Source: Polaribacter dokdonensis (GTDB lineage Bacteria; Bacteroidota; Bacteroidia; Flavobacteriales; Flavobacteriaceae). From it: a DNA stretch of 64,000 bases. A model generated the notes under the pieces. That model had not been told where the DNA came from and did no database searches. It saw nothing but the letters and a program-made list of their open reading frames with translations. Positions within the stretch are counted from its first letter, which is position 1; every line of letters starts with the position of its first letter. The DNA lies in NCBI RefSeq assembly GCF_024362345.1, contig NZ_CP101505.1, positions 2,005,501 to 2,069,500 on the forward strand, in the 5' to 3' direction. Below, one piece after another: positions 19,301-29,381 of the stretch. Position numbers and translations under genes: made by a program.

Positions 19301-22300
19301 ATGGAAGTTTTTCGTTAACTCCAGATCAAGATTTAAATAATTACACCTTAAATTATAGCATAGATAATGGTACAAATTATCAAACCGAAAACTTATTTAG
19401 CAATTTAACTGCAGGAAATTATAAAGTATTAATTAGAGCCACTAAAGCTTTAGACACGTGTAATTATATAAAAGAGATTACCATATCTGAAGCTTCAAAA
19501 ATTTCTGGAAATGCTTCAATTACTCAAAATTATACATGTATAACAGATGGAACCATAACTTTTGATTCAGTTTCTGGGGGTAATACACCTTACACTTACA
19601 GTATTGATGGTGTTAATTTTTTCGAAGAAATAAGTTTCCCAAATTTAACTGATGGCATATACACACCAACCATTAAAGACGCTAATGATTGTACATTAGT
19701 ACTTCCTGATATTACTATAAATCCTTTGCCAACTGCACCTAATTTTACTACTAGCTTAACCTACTCTTGTACAGGAAATGCAACCATAGAAGTGTTACCA
19801 ATTAACGCAGGCTATTTATATAGCTTAGATGGTAATCCTTTTACAAATACCAATATTTTTAGTGATGTTACAGAAGGCAATCATACTATTGCTATAAACA
19901 TAGGCAGTGAGTGTTTAGAAGAAGTACAAGTTACTGTTTTACCCAACCAAGGTTTTGAGAGTTTTGTTGCAAATTCTACAGATATTTCTTGTTTTGGTGA
20001 TGCTAATGGTAGTATAACTTTAGAAGCGAGTAACTACAACACAGCTTTTGAATATTCTTTAAATGGTGGAGCTTGGATAACTGCAAATACATCACCCTTA
20101 ACTATAGATAATCTAGGTAAAGGCGATTATAATATTCGTGTAAAATCAGATAGTTGTGAGCTAGATTTAGGAACAACTACTATAACTGAACCAAATGAAA
20201 TACAAGTTGCAGCAAACATAATTCAAGAAGTTTCTTGTACCAATAATACTGCAACAATAGAAGTTTCTGCAACTGGTGGTAACCCTCCTTATCAATACTC
20301 AATAGACAATGGAGCAACTTGGGTAGATGATATTACAAATGTAACTGCTGGCAATTATAACATTAAGGCTAGAGATACCAAAGGTTGTATAGCTGCTGTT
20401 GATGCTACAATAACAGTAGATTCTCCAAGCTCATTATTAATTGATACCAATGTTACTAGTTGTTTTAATGGTGCAAATGGAGAAATTAAAATTGATGTTA
20501 CTCAAGGAAATGATAACTATGTATTTCGTTTAAATAATGGTCCTTGGCAATCGCCAACTGCAGCAAACCCAAATACATTTACCTTTAAAAATCTACAACC
20601 TAATACATATACAGTTGAAGTTAAAGATGGTTTTTCTTGTGAAGTTTTAGAACAAAATATCATCTTAAATGATCAACTAAATGCTAGTATTGTAACATTA
20701 GATATTGGTTGTAATCCTGGTACAATAAGCGTTTCTGCAACTGGTGGAGATGCAAACTATGTGTATGCTTTTATTAGTGCAAGTGCTACAATTACTGATG
20801 CTGATTTTGCTACAGCAAACACCCAAAATATTGCAACTGCAGGTGATTATAAGGTTTATGTAAGAGACAACAATGGTGCTGCTAATTATTGTGAGTATTT
20901 AGATACTGTAACAATCACAAAAGCCCCTGATTTAGACATTACAGCTACTGTAATTCAACCAAAATGTTTTGATGAAAAAGGTAATATAACTTTAGACTTT
21001 GTAGGAGGTAAAACACCTTATGCAATTACCATAACCAATACTTTAGGTTTTTCTGATACAATTACAGATATCTATACTAGTAGTAAAGAATTCTACAATT
21101 TAGATGCAGACAACTATACAATTACTATTACTGATGCAAATAATTGTACAAAAACCATCAATACTTTAATTGAAAACCCTGTTGAATTAACAGCTACAAT
21201 AAATCCTATTTTACCAACTTGTGGTGTAACAGATCTTAATCAATTTGGAGTTGAATTTATAACAGCAACAAGTTATGCACCTTATACCATTGAGTATTCT
21301 ATAGATAATGGTACTACTTGGTCTACAAACAATACGTTTATGGGCATAAGTTCTGGAACATTATTTACACCTATGCTTAGATTATTAGAAACAGATGGAG
21401 TTTCTGTTAGATGTACAAAAGTGCTAGATAATTTTAGAATGCCATTTCATGTATCTAATTTAATTGTTAGCTCATCTGCAACTGGAGACTGTAAAGACGG
21501 TTTTCAAGTAACAGTAGAAGCACAAGATGGTGTTGCTCCTTATGAATTTGCTGTAAATTCTACAACAAATTGGGTGTCTCCAACAATTGTAAATGGAACA
21601 ACTTATGTTTTTGATAATTTAACTCCAGGTTTAGGATACTACTTTTATGTAAAAGATGCAACAGGTTGTATCAAAGAAAATAGTGTAGATATTTACGATC
21701 AATTTACACCAGAAGTTGATATTTCTGCAACTGTAACTAATGAAGCCTGTGCTACTGCAGATACAGGTGAATTAACTTTCGCTATTGATGATCCTAGTAA
21801 TAATTTATCTGGAACTTTAAATTGGCAATTGTTTAACGTAGATACCAATGTAGGTATTAGAAATGGTTCTCAAAATAACTTAAATGATATAGTAGTTTCT
21901 AATTTACCTGCAGGTAATTTCTATTTAGTAATTACAAATAATGCATGTTCTTGGGGTAGCAGAAATGCAACAATAAATAAAGGTGCAGCAATTAACGGAA
22001 CTGTTTCTGTACTAAGAGAAATTACTTGTAATCAACCAGGAATCGTAAATATAGATGCCATTTCAGGTGGTTTTGGTAATTATACATTTACGCTAACAAG
22101 TGCAAACTTTGTTAACCCAATTACAACACAAGACAGATCTATAGAAATTGATGTTAATAATTTAGTTGATGCCACACTTGCATCAACTATTAATGTTTCT
22201 GTGTCTGATGAATATTCTTGTTTAAAGGATTTAGGTAATGTAATTATTAATACTAGTGAAAAACCAGAAATACAAGATATCACTAGTAATTTATGTTCAA

Positions 22301-25300
22301 TAAACAACAGCATTACCATAAATGGAACAAAAGGTTTAGCTCCATATTTCTATTCGTTAGATAATGGTTCAACTTTTCAATCTGATGCTAATTTTTACGA
22401 TTTAGCTGCAGGTAATTATAAAGCTATCATTATGGATAGTAATGGTTGTTTAAGTCTACCAGAAAATGTAACTATTTATCCTCCTTTAAATTTTGAGGCC
22501 ACTATAAACAAAAATTTAGATTGTACTTTAAATAGTGATGCTAACATAGAAATTAATGTTTTACAAGGTTCTAATAATTACGAATATGAAGTTGTAAACA
22601 GTTTAAATACAGCAGTAATTTCTAGAACTGCTTTGGCTTCAGCTACTGAAACTATTCAGTTATCAGATGCAGATGTTTATACCATAACTGTTTTCGATGT
22701 AACAACTAATTGTAGTAAAAGTATAACAACAGAAGTCTTAACTAAAGAAGAACCTACGTTTACTTTTAGCGTAGATAATAGCACGTGTTCAGGCAATAAT
22801 TCTGGTACTATAGCATTACAAAACAGCAACTCTAGTTTAGATTATACATATACAATATCACCTTTATCTGGTAGTTTTAATGCTACAACCAATAGTTTTA
22901 TTGATGTTGCACCTGGTGTTTACACAATAACTGCTTTAGCAAATAACAATTGTACAATTGTAGAAGCAAATGTTACTGTAACTGAATTCGATCCTATTCA
23001 AATTCCTACTCCAACAGTTACAGATTTTTCATGCCTTACAGGTAATACTGCAATAAACGCAAGTATTTCAATAGATACCAACTTAATAATTGGTGGAAGT
23101 GGAATTTACACACAAATAGATTTCTTTAACAATAAAGGAACAGCAACAACTGTTGATGATGTTATTGTTCAATCAGGAAATAACAACTCTTTCATTTTAA
23201 GTGATACAAATGGTGGAGATTTTACAATTGTTGTTTATGATGATAAAGGCTGTTCTTCATCTATCCAAACAAGTATCAACGCATTTAATGCATTAACAGA
23301 TTTATTTGTTGCAGAAGATGTAAATGCAGATTGTAAAAACGGAGCCTCTATTTCTGTAACAACAAATACAGAAGTAAATGGTGCAAACAAATCGTTTACA
23401 ATTTCAAATAATGCTGGTTTTTCAGAAACAAATACAATAGGTGTATTCACAGATTTAGCAGAAGGTGATTATACAATTGGTGTAACTAATTTAGATACAA
23501 ACTGTTATTTAGAAACCAATTATACTATTGAAAATGTAAATGAATTTAAGATAATTCTACAAAAAACCAACGATTTAAGTTGTGCAAATAGTGCAACAGG
23601 TAGTGTTTCTTTTCAGTTTGCAACTACAACAGTTTACACTGGTACTTATGATTATGTTGTAATTGATAAAATTACAAATACACCAACAACATTTACTGGC
23701 TCAGGCTCAGGAGAAACTATTCTAAATGGAATTACAGAAGGTGAATATTATATAAAAATTACACAGTTAGATTCGCCTTTTTGTGATGTAGAATCTACAC
23801 CTTTTTCTATAGAAGGTCCTGCAGAAGCATTAGATTTTACATTTAATACAACACCTATTACCTGTGTTTCATCAAATAGTGGAACTTTATTGATAGATGC
23901 TTTTGGTGGCTGGCAAGAATATCAGTACCAATTAGCAACCTCATCAGGAACAATTGTACAGAATTACAGCACAAATAATTCTATTGTAAACTTAGTTGCA
24001 GAAGATTATATCATTTCTGTAAAAGACAAGTTTAATTGTGTTATAGAAAAAACATTCTCATTGCAAAATCCGCTAGAAATTACAGCAGATATTACTGTAT
24101 CAGATTTGGTTTGTTTTGGTGAAAAAGATGGCGCAATTACTGTATCAAATGTAGCAGGTGGTCAAGGAAACCCTGTAAAATATTACTATCAAATTCAAAA
24201 AGATAATGGCACTTTAAGTGTTAAACAAGAAAGTAATGTTTTTGATAATTTAACAGCAGGGAATTATACAATTACTATTTCAGACGAATATTCTTGTACT
24301 AAAACTTATAGTGTTTTAATTGATAATCCTGATGCTGTATATGTAATTGCAAATATTACAACTGGTATTACTTGTTCTTCTAATTTATCTGAAGTTACAC
24401 TTAATGCAATTGGTGGATCAGGAAATTATACATATAGTAATGACGGAATTACGTTTACCAATTCTCCAATATTTGAAGTTACAGTAGGTACACATCAATT
24501 CTTTGCAAAAGATACTAATGGTTGTATTTCTGAAGCTTCTGCAATTGTAGAAATAGATGCTTTAAATCCGCTAACTGCTATTTTAGATACAAGTGCTGCC
24601 AATGTTAGTTGTGCTGCAGAAAATGGTGCTGTACTAAGTGCAATTGCAAGTGGTGGATTTGGAGATTATGAATATGAGTTATTAGATAATGCTGATGTAA
24701 TTCTACAAAACAGGCAAAATGACAATAGTTTTAATGGATTATCATCAGGAACCTTTAAAATTAGAGTGTATAGTGAAGATTGTGTTTATACAACAGAAAG
24801 TTATACAATTACAGAACCTGTAGCCTTAGAAATACAAACACCAGTTGTAGTTTCTAACATTAGTTGTTTTGGAAATTTAGATGGTAGAATTGTTATAAAT
24901 GCAACTGGAGGAACAGGAGAATTGGTGTACAGTATAGATCAGATTAAATATGAGTCTATTAATGTTTTTGATAATTTACCTGCAGGTATTTATAATGTAA
25001 CAGTTCAAGATGAAAGTGGATGTTTTGTAAGTGAAACTGTAGAAATTATAGAGCCAGATCAACTATCATCTAATGCAATAAACATTAAAGAAGAGTTATG
25101 TTTAGGAAGTAAAAATGCTTCTTTCGATTTAGAGATTACTGGTGGAAACCCTCCTTACAAAACAAGCTTAAATGGTGCTCCTTTTATAGAAAATCAGCTT
25201 TCATTTCAAAACTTAGAAGGTGGTAAATCTTATGTTATTTTTATTGAAGACGCTCAAGGTTGTGAAGATTTTATTGTAGTACCTCTGCAAGAAGCTGTAG

Positions 25301-27414
25301 AAGTTAATTTAAGTACAAACACTACTTTAAGTTGTACAAATTACTTATCTACAATTGAAGCATCAGTAAATGCTTCATCATCAGATAAAGTGCAGTACTC
25401 AATAAATAATGGAAATGCACAAACATCAGGTATATTCACAGATTTAGCTAGCGGTACTTATACAATTACTGCAATTCATGAAAATGGTTGTGAGGTAACT
25501 GTGCAAGTAATTATTGATAATCCAATTCCATTAAGTATTGATACTGTTTCTGCTCAAAATATTCTTTGTTTTGGAGAAAATAATGGTTCTATTACTGTTA
25601 ATGCTTTAGGTGGACAAGGAATTGTTAACTATAGTATAGATGGCACTAATTTTCAAACTGATAACACATTTACAAACCTTGCAAAAGGAACTTATCAAAT
25701 AACAATTAAAGATGAGTTAGATTGTGAAGTTGTATCTACAGATGTTGTTATTGATGAACTAGCTGAACTAAAAGTAAGTTTAAAAGACATTCAGCAACCA
25801 ACTTGTTTTAATGAGAATAATGGTGGTTTTGAAATTGAAATTGTAGGAGGTACTGCTCCCTATCAAGTAAAATTAGATAATAATAGTTTTATTCAAGACC
25901 AACTTATTTTCTCAGATTTAGAAGGTGATAAATCATATCAAATTGTTGTAAAAGATGCCAATGATTGTACCACTAATCTTACTGTAGATTTAGAAGCAGG
26001 CGTAGCAATTAATTTAGCTACAATCAATAGTCTAAACTGTAGCAATTACTTATCTACAATTGAAGCATCAGTAAATGCTTCATCATCAGATAAAGTGCAG
26101 TACTCAATAAATAATGGAAATGCACAAACATCAGGTATATTCACAGATTTAGCTAGTGGTACTTATACAATTACTGCAATTCATGAAAATGGTTGTGAGG
26201 TAACTGAACAAGTTATAATTAATAATCCTAATCCACTTATAATAGAAGAGGTTTCAACAGAAAACATACTTTGTTTTGGGGGAAACAATGGTACTGTTGT
26301 TGTTACCTCTTCAGGTGGACAAGGAACTGTTAGCTATAGTATAGATGGCACTAATTTTCAGACCGATAATACATTTACAAACCTTGCAAAAGGAACCTAT
26401 CAAATTACAATTAAAGATGAATTAAATTGTGAAGTAGTATCTACAGATGTTGTTATTGATGAAGTAGATGAGCTAGAAGTAAGCTTAAAAAACATTCAAC
26501 AAGCAACCTGTGTTGGAGAAAGTGATGGTGGTTTTGAAATTGAAATTGTAGGTGGTAATGCACCTTACAGAGTACAATTAGACAATGGTAATTTTGTGCA
26601 AGATCAGTTTATATTCTCAGATTTAGAAGGTGGTAAAACATATCAAATTGCTGTATTAGATGCAAATGATTGTACTACCAACTTTACAGTAGATTTAGAA
26701 GCAAGTGTAGATTTAGACTTAGTATTATCTCCTGAATATACTTGTAATAATAATGCTACTGTTTTTGCTTTCGTAGATGATCTTTACGAAGGTGAAATTA
26801 CCTACACCATTAACGGAAACAACCATCAACAAGAAGGTATTTTTATTGATCTAGTTCCTGGTAATTATACAATTACAGCTACACACAAAAACGGTTGTTC
26901 TGCTAGTGAAACTATTTCTATTAAATCAAACCCTGATATTATTTTAGAAATAGATACTTCAGAAATTAACACCTTAATAGCTAATGCTTCTGGTGGTGTA
27001 CCTCCATATTCTTACAGCATAGATAATGGTCCATTTACCCAAGAGAATACATTTATTATTACAGAAACTAGAATTTACAATATTGCTGTAAAAGACAGTA
27101 GAGGTTGTATTGAATACGTGGCTATTTTAGGTGAGTTCATAGATATAGAAATTCCGAATTTCTTTACACCAAATGGAAATGGGAAACACGATTGTTGGTA
27201 TCCTACTAAAGTAAAAGAATACCATAATATAGAAGTTTTAATCTATGATAGATATAGTAGATTAATTAAAAGATTTAAAGGCGTAAACAATTGTTGGGAT
27301 GGTTTATACAATAACAAACCACTTCCTTCAGGTGATTATTGGTACGTAATTTATTACGATCAAAAACCACAAGTAAGAAGAAGATTAATGGGCAACTTTA
27401 CTTTATACAGATAA
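16303..27414 (+). CDS. sprB: Giant SprB-like adhesin with SprB repeats and type B sorting domain
   Basis: 3703 residues, about 390 kDa. After a signal peptide (IALIVIISFANQSYSQ) comes a conserved N-terminal region (GDITFIANSI..., VFAGLYWSAVYPRKYW), a DUF11-like segment near 375-500 (LGNEIWYNIAFRNKGND), then a very long array of SprB repeats with the pattern [IV]-x-C-x-G-x3-G ... GG-x2-PY-x-YS ... AG-x-Y-x-[IV]-x2-D-x2-GC. The last about 85 residues (IEIPNFFTPNGNGKHDCW onward) are the gliding-motility-associated C-terminal domain for type IX export. SprB of F. johnsoniae is the mobile surface adhesin of gliding; that protein is larger (about 6500 residues). Gene order with sprF just downstream supports the call. 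The Cys-rich repeats suggest internal disulfides. Confidence 0.85.
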   Translation: MNTQQTLKKCIIALIVIISFANQSYSQTFVEFKQRLQNGGVNLKGDITFIANSIVSKNQDGTVPNDDYNGSQGNNKLNLDYIDIDNDASTFSSSKAALNLPSCSKVVFAGLYWSAVYPRKYWNDVNSTRDTEVNTIKFKLPNEEYQDVTGDVIFDGPTISGTKEKIVYTCFKDITSIIDAQDSPNGDYVAANIKATVRGKSNTGSSAGWIMVVIYENELEPTRRVSIFDGFTAVKGGSNSVNAEVSYSGFKTIPNGPVRAKMLVAALEGDKSIKGDRFQMKDVNGTFQTLSTPNTNPATNFFNGSITINDQFLANRNPSSENTLGFDADVFNLNNINNQLIANNQTDADIKLTTSGDGYWVFLNAMSVEIIEPDIELVKTIEDANGNDISGGEVNLGNEIWYNIAFRNKGNDNSINTKIVDRLPKNVDLLETELIVPLGVTYTYQAPTIANEFRGELVFDIPDNLVELGDPTYNIRLKVKVVESCNELRDVCSNIIQNQAFVDYTGEINGVTTNNTPSYFGLDACNRGYEGPSNFLADVDQCTYEREEVLCTDTVDLTAGAGFLSYTWKNANGDVIGDTQTITVDKVGTYTVDKVAPVGCISSQEIINVVSFITQPNPVIDFADEVKVCSDDGSELSEIYLCGTESTKLIKTNIYNSNTILWQKLDEDSCIDDSSADCPNTNSSCTWNTIKTGNDYSANEPGKYRVEIRAQGGCFKRYYFDVFQATLDPLVDKTDLICGTIGNITINNIPANYQFSLTNDINAFQDSNSFDITAAGSYSVFIRKKGGSTTSCVYELPAIDVFEKNIEVDLIVNQIQCSDSDGTIRVQVNNVDGEYVYQLLKDGQLLSETSPKIDNDHTFVVSEAGVYTVKVTAPNSCSFEGNVTITKPEPLALTAVTTKNISCTNGRIDLTTTGGNPIYNYAIWSIDGVELYANPTTIPIMEFFTDSYLEIEPGNEGVYQFVIVDGNNCFTFSNPTEVITEPSFTFSESIQNVSCNGDQNGSFSLTPDQDLNNYTLNYSIDNGTNYQTENLFSNLTAGNYKVLIRATKALDTCNYIKEITISEASKISGNASITQNYTCITDGTITFDSVSGGNTPYTYSIDGVNFFEEISFPNLTDGIYTPTIKDANDCTLVLPDITINPLPTAPNFTTSLTYSCTGNATIEVLPINAGYLYSLDGNPFTNTNIFSDVTEGNHTIAINIGSECLEEVQVTVLPNQGFESFVANSTDISCFGDANGSITLEASNYNTAFEYSLNGGAWITANTSPLTIDNLGKGDYNIRVKSDSCELDLGTTTITEPNEIQVAANIIQEVSCTNNTATIEVSATGGNPPYQYSIDNGATWVDDITNVTAGNYNIKARDTKGCIAAVDATITVDSPSSLLIDTNVTSCFNGANGEIKIDVTQGNDNYVFRLNNGPWQSPTAANPNTFTFKNLQPNTYTVEVKDGFSCEVLEQNIILNDQLNASIVTLDIGCNPGTISVSATGGDANYVYAFISASATITDADFATANTQNIATAGDYKVYVRDNNGAANYCEYLDTVTITKAPDLDITATVIQPKCFDEKGNITLDFVGGKTPYAITITNTLGFSDTITDIYTSSKEFYNLDADNYTITITDANNCTKTINTLIENPVELTATINPILPTCGVTDLNQFGVEFITATSYAPYTIEYSIDNGTTWSTNNTFMGISSGTLFTPMLRLLETDGVSVRCTKVLDNFRMPFHVSNLIVSSSATGDCKDGFQVTVEAQDGVAPYEFAVNSTTNWVSPTIVNGTTYVFDNLTPGLGYYFYVKDATGCIKENSVDIYDQFTPEVDISATVTNEACATADTGELTFAIDDPSNNLSGTLNWQLFNVDTNVGIRNGSQNNLNDIVVSNLPAGNFYLVITNNACSWGSRNATINKGAAINGTVSVLREITCNQPGIVNIDAISGGFGNYTFTLTSANFVNPITTQDRSIEIDVNNLVDATLASTINVSVSDEYSCLKDLGNVIINTSEKPEIQDITSNLCSINNSITINGTKGLAPYFYSLDNGSTFQSDANFYDLAAGNYKAIIMDSNGCLSLPENVTIYPPLNFEATINKNLDCTLNSDANIEINVLQGSNNYEYEVVNSLNTAVISRTALASATETIQLSDADVYTITVFDVTTNCSKSITTEVLTKEEPTFTFSVDNSTCSGNNSGTIALQNSNSSLDYTYTISPLSGSFNATTNSFIDVAPGVYTITALANNNCTIVEANVTVTEFDPIQIPTPTVTDFSCLTGNTAINASISIDTNLIIGGSGIYTQIDFFNNKGTATTVDDVIVQSGNNNSFILSDTNGGDFTIVVYDDKGCSSSIQTSINAFNALTDLFVAEDVNADCKNGASISVTTNTEVNGANKSFTISNNAGFSETNTIGVFTDLAEGDYTIGVTNLDTNCYLETNYTIENVNEFKIILQKTNDLSCANSATGSVSFQFATTTVYTGTYDYVVIDKITNTPTTFTGSGSGETILNGITEGEYYIKITQLDSPFCDVESTPFSIEGPAEALDFTFNTTPITCVSSNSGTLLIDAFGGWQEYQYQLATSSGTIVQNYSTNNSIVNLVAEDYIISVKDKFNCVIEKTFSLQNPLEITADITVSDLVCFGEKDGAITVSNVAGGQGNPVKYYYQIQKDNGTLSVKQESNVFDNLTAGNYTITISDEYSCTKTYSVLIDNPDAVYVIANITTGITCSSNLSEVTLNAIGGSGNYTYSNDGITFTNSPIFEVTVGTHQFFAKDTNGCISEASAIVEIDALNPLTAILDTSAANVSCAAENGAVLSAIASGGFGDYEYELLDNADVILQNRQNDNSFNGLSSGTFKIRVYSEDCVYTTESYTITEPVALEIQTPVVVSNISCFGNLDGRIVINATGGTGELVYSIDQIKYESINVFDNLPAGIYNVTVQDESGCFVSETVEIIEPDQLSSNAINIKEELCLGSKNASFDLEITGGNPPYKTSLNGAPFIENQLSFQNLEGGKSYVIFIEDAQGCEDFIVVPLQEAVEVNLSTNTTLSCTNYLSTIEASVNASSSDKVQYSINNGNAQTSGIFTDLASGTYTITAIHENGCEVTVQVIIDNPIPLSIDTVSAQNILCFGENNGSITVNALGGQGIVNYSIDGTNFQTDNTFTNLAKGTYQITIKDELDCEVVSTDVVIDELAELKVSLKDIQQPTCFNENNGGFEIEIVGGTAPYQVKLDNNSFIQDQLIFSDLEGDKSYQIVVKDANDCTTNLTVDLEAGVAINLATINSLNCSNYLSTIEASVNASSSDKVQYSINNGNAQTSGIFTDLASGTYTITAIHENGCEVTEQVIINNPNPLIIEEVSTENILCFGGNNGTVVVTSSGGQGTVSYSIDGTNFQTDNTFTNLAKGTYQITIKDELNCEVVSTDVVIDEVDELEVSLKNIQQATCVGESDGGFEIEIVGGNAPYRVQLDNGNFVQDQFIFSDLEGGKTYQIAVLDANDCTTNFTVDLEASVDLDLVLSPEYTCNNNATVFAFVDDLYEGEITYTINGNNHQQEGIFIDLVPGNYTITATHKNGCSASETISIKSNPDIILEIDTSEINTLIANASGGVPPYSYSIDNGPFTQENTFIITETRIYNIAVKDSRGCIEYVAILGEFIDIEIPNFFTPNGNGKHDCWYPTKVKEYHNIEVLIYDRYSRLIKRFKGVNNCWDGLYNNKPLPSGDYWYVIYYDQKPQVRRRLMGNFTLYR
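25339..26748 (+). repeat. 705-bp tandem duplication inside the SprB-like gene
   Basis: Two units offset by exactly 705 bp (235 codons). Segment 25339-25500 matches 26044-26205 at 161 of 162 positions (C/T at the codon in GCTAGCGG versus GCTAGTGG). A second block (about 25629-25750 versus 26334-26455) is also very similar, while the sequence between has diverged. The pattern fits duplication followed by local gene conversion. Confidence 0.88.
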
Positions 27415-27418
27415 AAAA

Positions 27419-28375
27419 ATGAAAAAAATATATATTCTACTAATTACCTTGCTTTGCAGTGCAAACTTAAGTTCACAAGAAGTAAACCTCCCTCAATATT
27501 TAAACTATTTAGGAGACAACCCTTTTGCAATAACACCTGCTTATGTTGGTATTGGCTCTGGTTTACGAATGCGATTAAATGGTTTAACTCAATGGGTTGG
27601 AATTAAAAATGCACCAGAAACACAATCATTATCTATAGAAAGCAGGCTTGCAGACAGGTTTGGAGGTGGTTTAACCGTTTTTAAAGATGCAAATGGTAAT
27701 ACATCTCAACAAGGTTTTAAAGCAACCTTTGCAAGTCATTTAATTCTAAGTGATGTAAACCAAAGTTTTTTCTCTTTTGGATTTACCTATAGTTTGGTAA
27801 TGTTTAATATAAATGCAAACAATTTCGAAGATTTAGATGCAGGTTTAGGGAATACTTTAAACTTTAATACATCTAATTTTGATGTAAGTTTTTTATACAG
27901 ATACAATGATTATGGAGTAAGTTTTAATGCCTCTAATCTTTTAGATAAAAAAGATCGGTTTTTCTCTAATGGAGAACCTGTAATTTTAAGGCGATATTCG
28001 CTTTATAACTACTATATTTTTACTCGTTTTTATGGAGATTATGAGTTTGAACCTTCTATTCTTGTAGAATATTTTGAAGGTGACCAAAGATCTAGAACAG
28101 ACCTAAATTTAAAGATTAGAAAACGAACAGCAAGTGGCTATATTTGGGCAGGTTTCACCTATAATTTTTTAAACGATCAATTGTTTAATCCAAATACGTT
28201 TGCACCTTTAATAGGTATTAAATCTGGTAATTTATATGCTTCTTATGGTTTTGGAATAAATATAAATAACACACAAAGTTTTAATGTGGGTTCACACATG
28301 ATTACCCTTGGTTTCGACTTTAAGAAAAGAGAAAGTTTAGCAAGATGTACAAAGAAATTTTATATGTTTCAATAA
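27419..28375 (+). CDS. sprF: SprF, PorP/SprF-family type IX secretion outer membrane protein
   Basis: 318 residues: signal peptide (IYILLITLLCSANLSSQ), then a beta-barrel of the PorP/SprF family (NYLGDNPFAITPAYVGIGSG, RLNGLTQWVGIKNAPETQSL, GGGLTVFKDANGNTSQQG). In F. johnsoniae SprF is specifically needed for SprB to reach the surface. The gene starts 4 bp after the adhesin stop, so the pair is co-expressed. Convergent with the mutarotase gene 9 bp downstream. Confidence 0.9.
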   Translation: MKKIYILLITLLCSANLSSQEVNLPQYLNYLGDNPFAITPAYVGIGSGLRMRLNGLTQWVGIKNAPETQSLSIESRLADRFGGGLTVFKDANGNTSQQGFKATFASHLILSDVNQSFFSFGFTYSLVMFNINANNFEDLDAGLGNTLNFNTSNFDVSFLYRYNDYGVSFNASNLLDKKDRFFSNGEPVILRRYSLYNYYIFTRFYGDYEFEPSILVEYFEGDQRSRTDLNLKIRKRTASGYIWAGFTYNFLNDQLFNPNTFAPLIGIKSGNLYASYGFGININNTQSFNVGSHMITLGFDFKKRESLARCTKKFYMFQ

Positions 28376-28384
28376 GATAAAAGT

Positions 28385-29272
28385 TTAATCAACCAACTTT
28401 AAATCCCAATTTTGAACATAAGTTGCATCAGGTTCTAAAACTTGAAGCCCAATCTTATTATTTAGATTGTTAGACACTCCTGTTAATGGCTCTATTGCTA
28501 TTAATGGGAGTTTTTCTGGAGTAAAAACCTGATAGTAATTCTTCTTAGCATCTGCGCTTATTTTTAAATTATAATCTGGTGTTTTTAATACAACATAATC
28601 ATTCTTTAAAATAAAACAATCATCTAATTGATGGTCTTTTAATTCAATTTCACCTTCAAATACAGACTCCTCTAATTTTTGAGCAACCATATTCGCATTA
28701 TAAACTGCTTTTTGCGTACTAGAAAGTGCTAAAGAGCTTTCATTTAAATTAGAACTTTTAAAATAAGGATGCCAACCTAATGTAAAAGGAAAAGCTTTAG
28801 AATCGATATTCTTTACAGTAACTCTTGTGTTTAAATGTGTTTCAAAAAGGGTATAAGTAATAGATAAAAAATAGTTGAAAGGAAAACCTGCTAAAGGCTT
28901 TTTTTCATAATAATTAAAAGTTACAGAGCAATTATTTTGATGTTCTTCTGGCTCAAAAATTTCGAAAACTTTGTCATAAACCAAACCATGAATTGCATTA
29001 TTATGATCATTACAGTCTAGTTGATAATCATCAAATTTAAAAGAGTAAGCACCCTTTTCTACTCTACCTGCAAATGGAAATAAAATTGCTGAGGCATAGG
29101 AATTTTTATACTCAAAATTAGCCTGCTCTTCTATTATAATTTTCCCATTTAATTGTAAACCTACAACTCTTGCACCTTCATTTAAACAAATTTTAGCAAT
29201 TGATGTTTTAGATGCATTAGACAATTCTACAATTGAAAAGTCGTTTTCTTTTAACTCATTAATTTTAAACAC
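28385..29272 (-). CDS. Aldose 1-epimerase (galactose mutarotase-like)
   Basis: 295 residues with the mutarotase fold landmarks: LFPFAGRVEKGAYSF, the catalytic-type NAIHGLVYD (His near residue 97), FTLGWHPYFK (His near 170) and a late acidic residue in IAIEPLTGVSNN. It would interconvert alpha and beta anomers of free sugars. No signal peptide. It lies 109 bp after the sugar permease gene on the same strand, consistent with handling sugar imported by the neighbouring locus. The exact sugar cannot be named. Confidence 0.88.
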   Translation of the reverse strand: MFKINELKENDFSIVELSNASKTSIAKICLNEGARVVGLQLNGKIIIEEQANFEYKNSYASAILFPFAGRVEKGAYSFKFDDYQLDCNDHNNAIHGLVYDKVFEIFEPEEHQNNCSVTFNYYEKKPLAGFPFNYFLSITYTLFETHLNTRVTVKNIDSKAFPFTLGWHPYFKSSNLNESSLALSSTQKAVYNANMVAQKLEESVFEGEIELKDHQLDDCFILKNDYVVLKTPDYNLKISADAKKNYYQVFTPEKLPLIAIEPLTGVSNNLNNKIGLQVLEPDATYVQNWDLKLVD

Positions 29273-29381
29273 AGCAACTCTTTAAAAATTGATAACTATT
29301 AAAGTTTGATATACAAACTTTCTTTAAAAATACAAGTTCTCATTTAATGACAAAAAGAAATACAATCGAGTTTATAAAATT

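Noticed and set aside
22080..23450. Minus-strand open frames inside the giant adhesin gene
   Set aside because: Short antisense frames without start context or recognisable domains, fully inside a well-supported gene.
16303..27414. CRISPR or satellite array in the long repetitive stretch
   Set aside because: The repeats are in-frame protein modules of about 80 residues with diverged DNA, not short identical DNA repeats with unique spacers.
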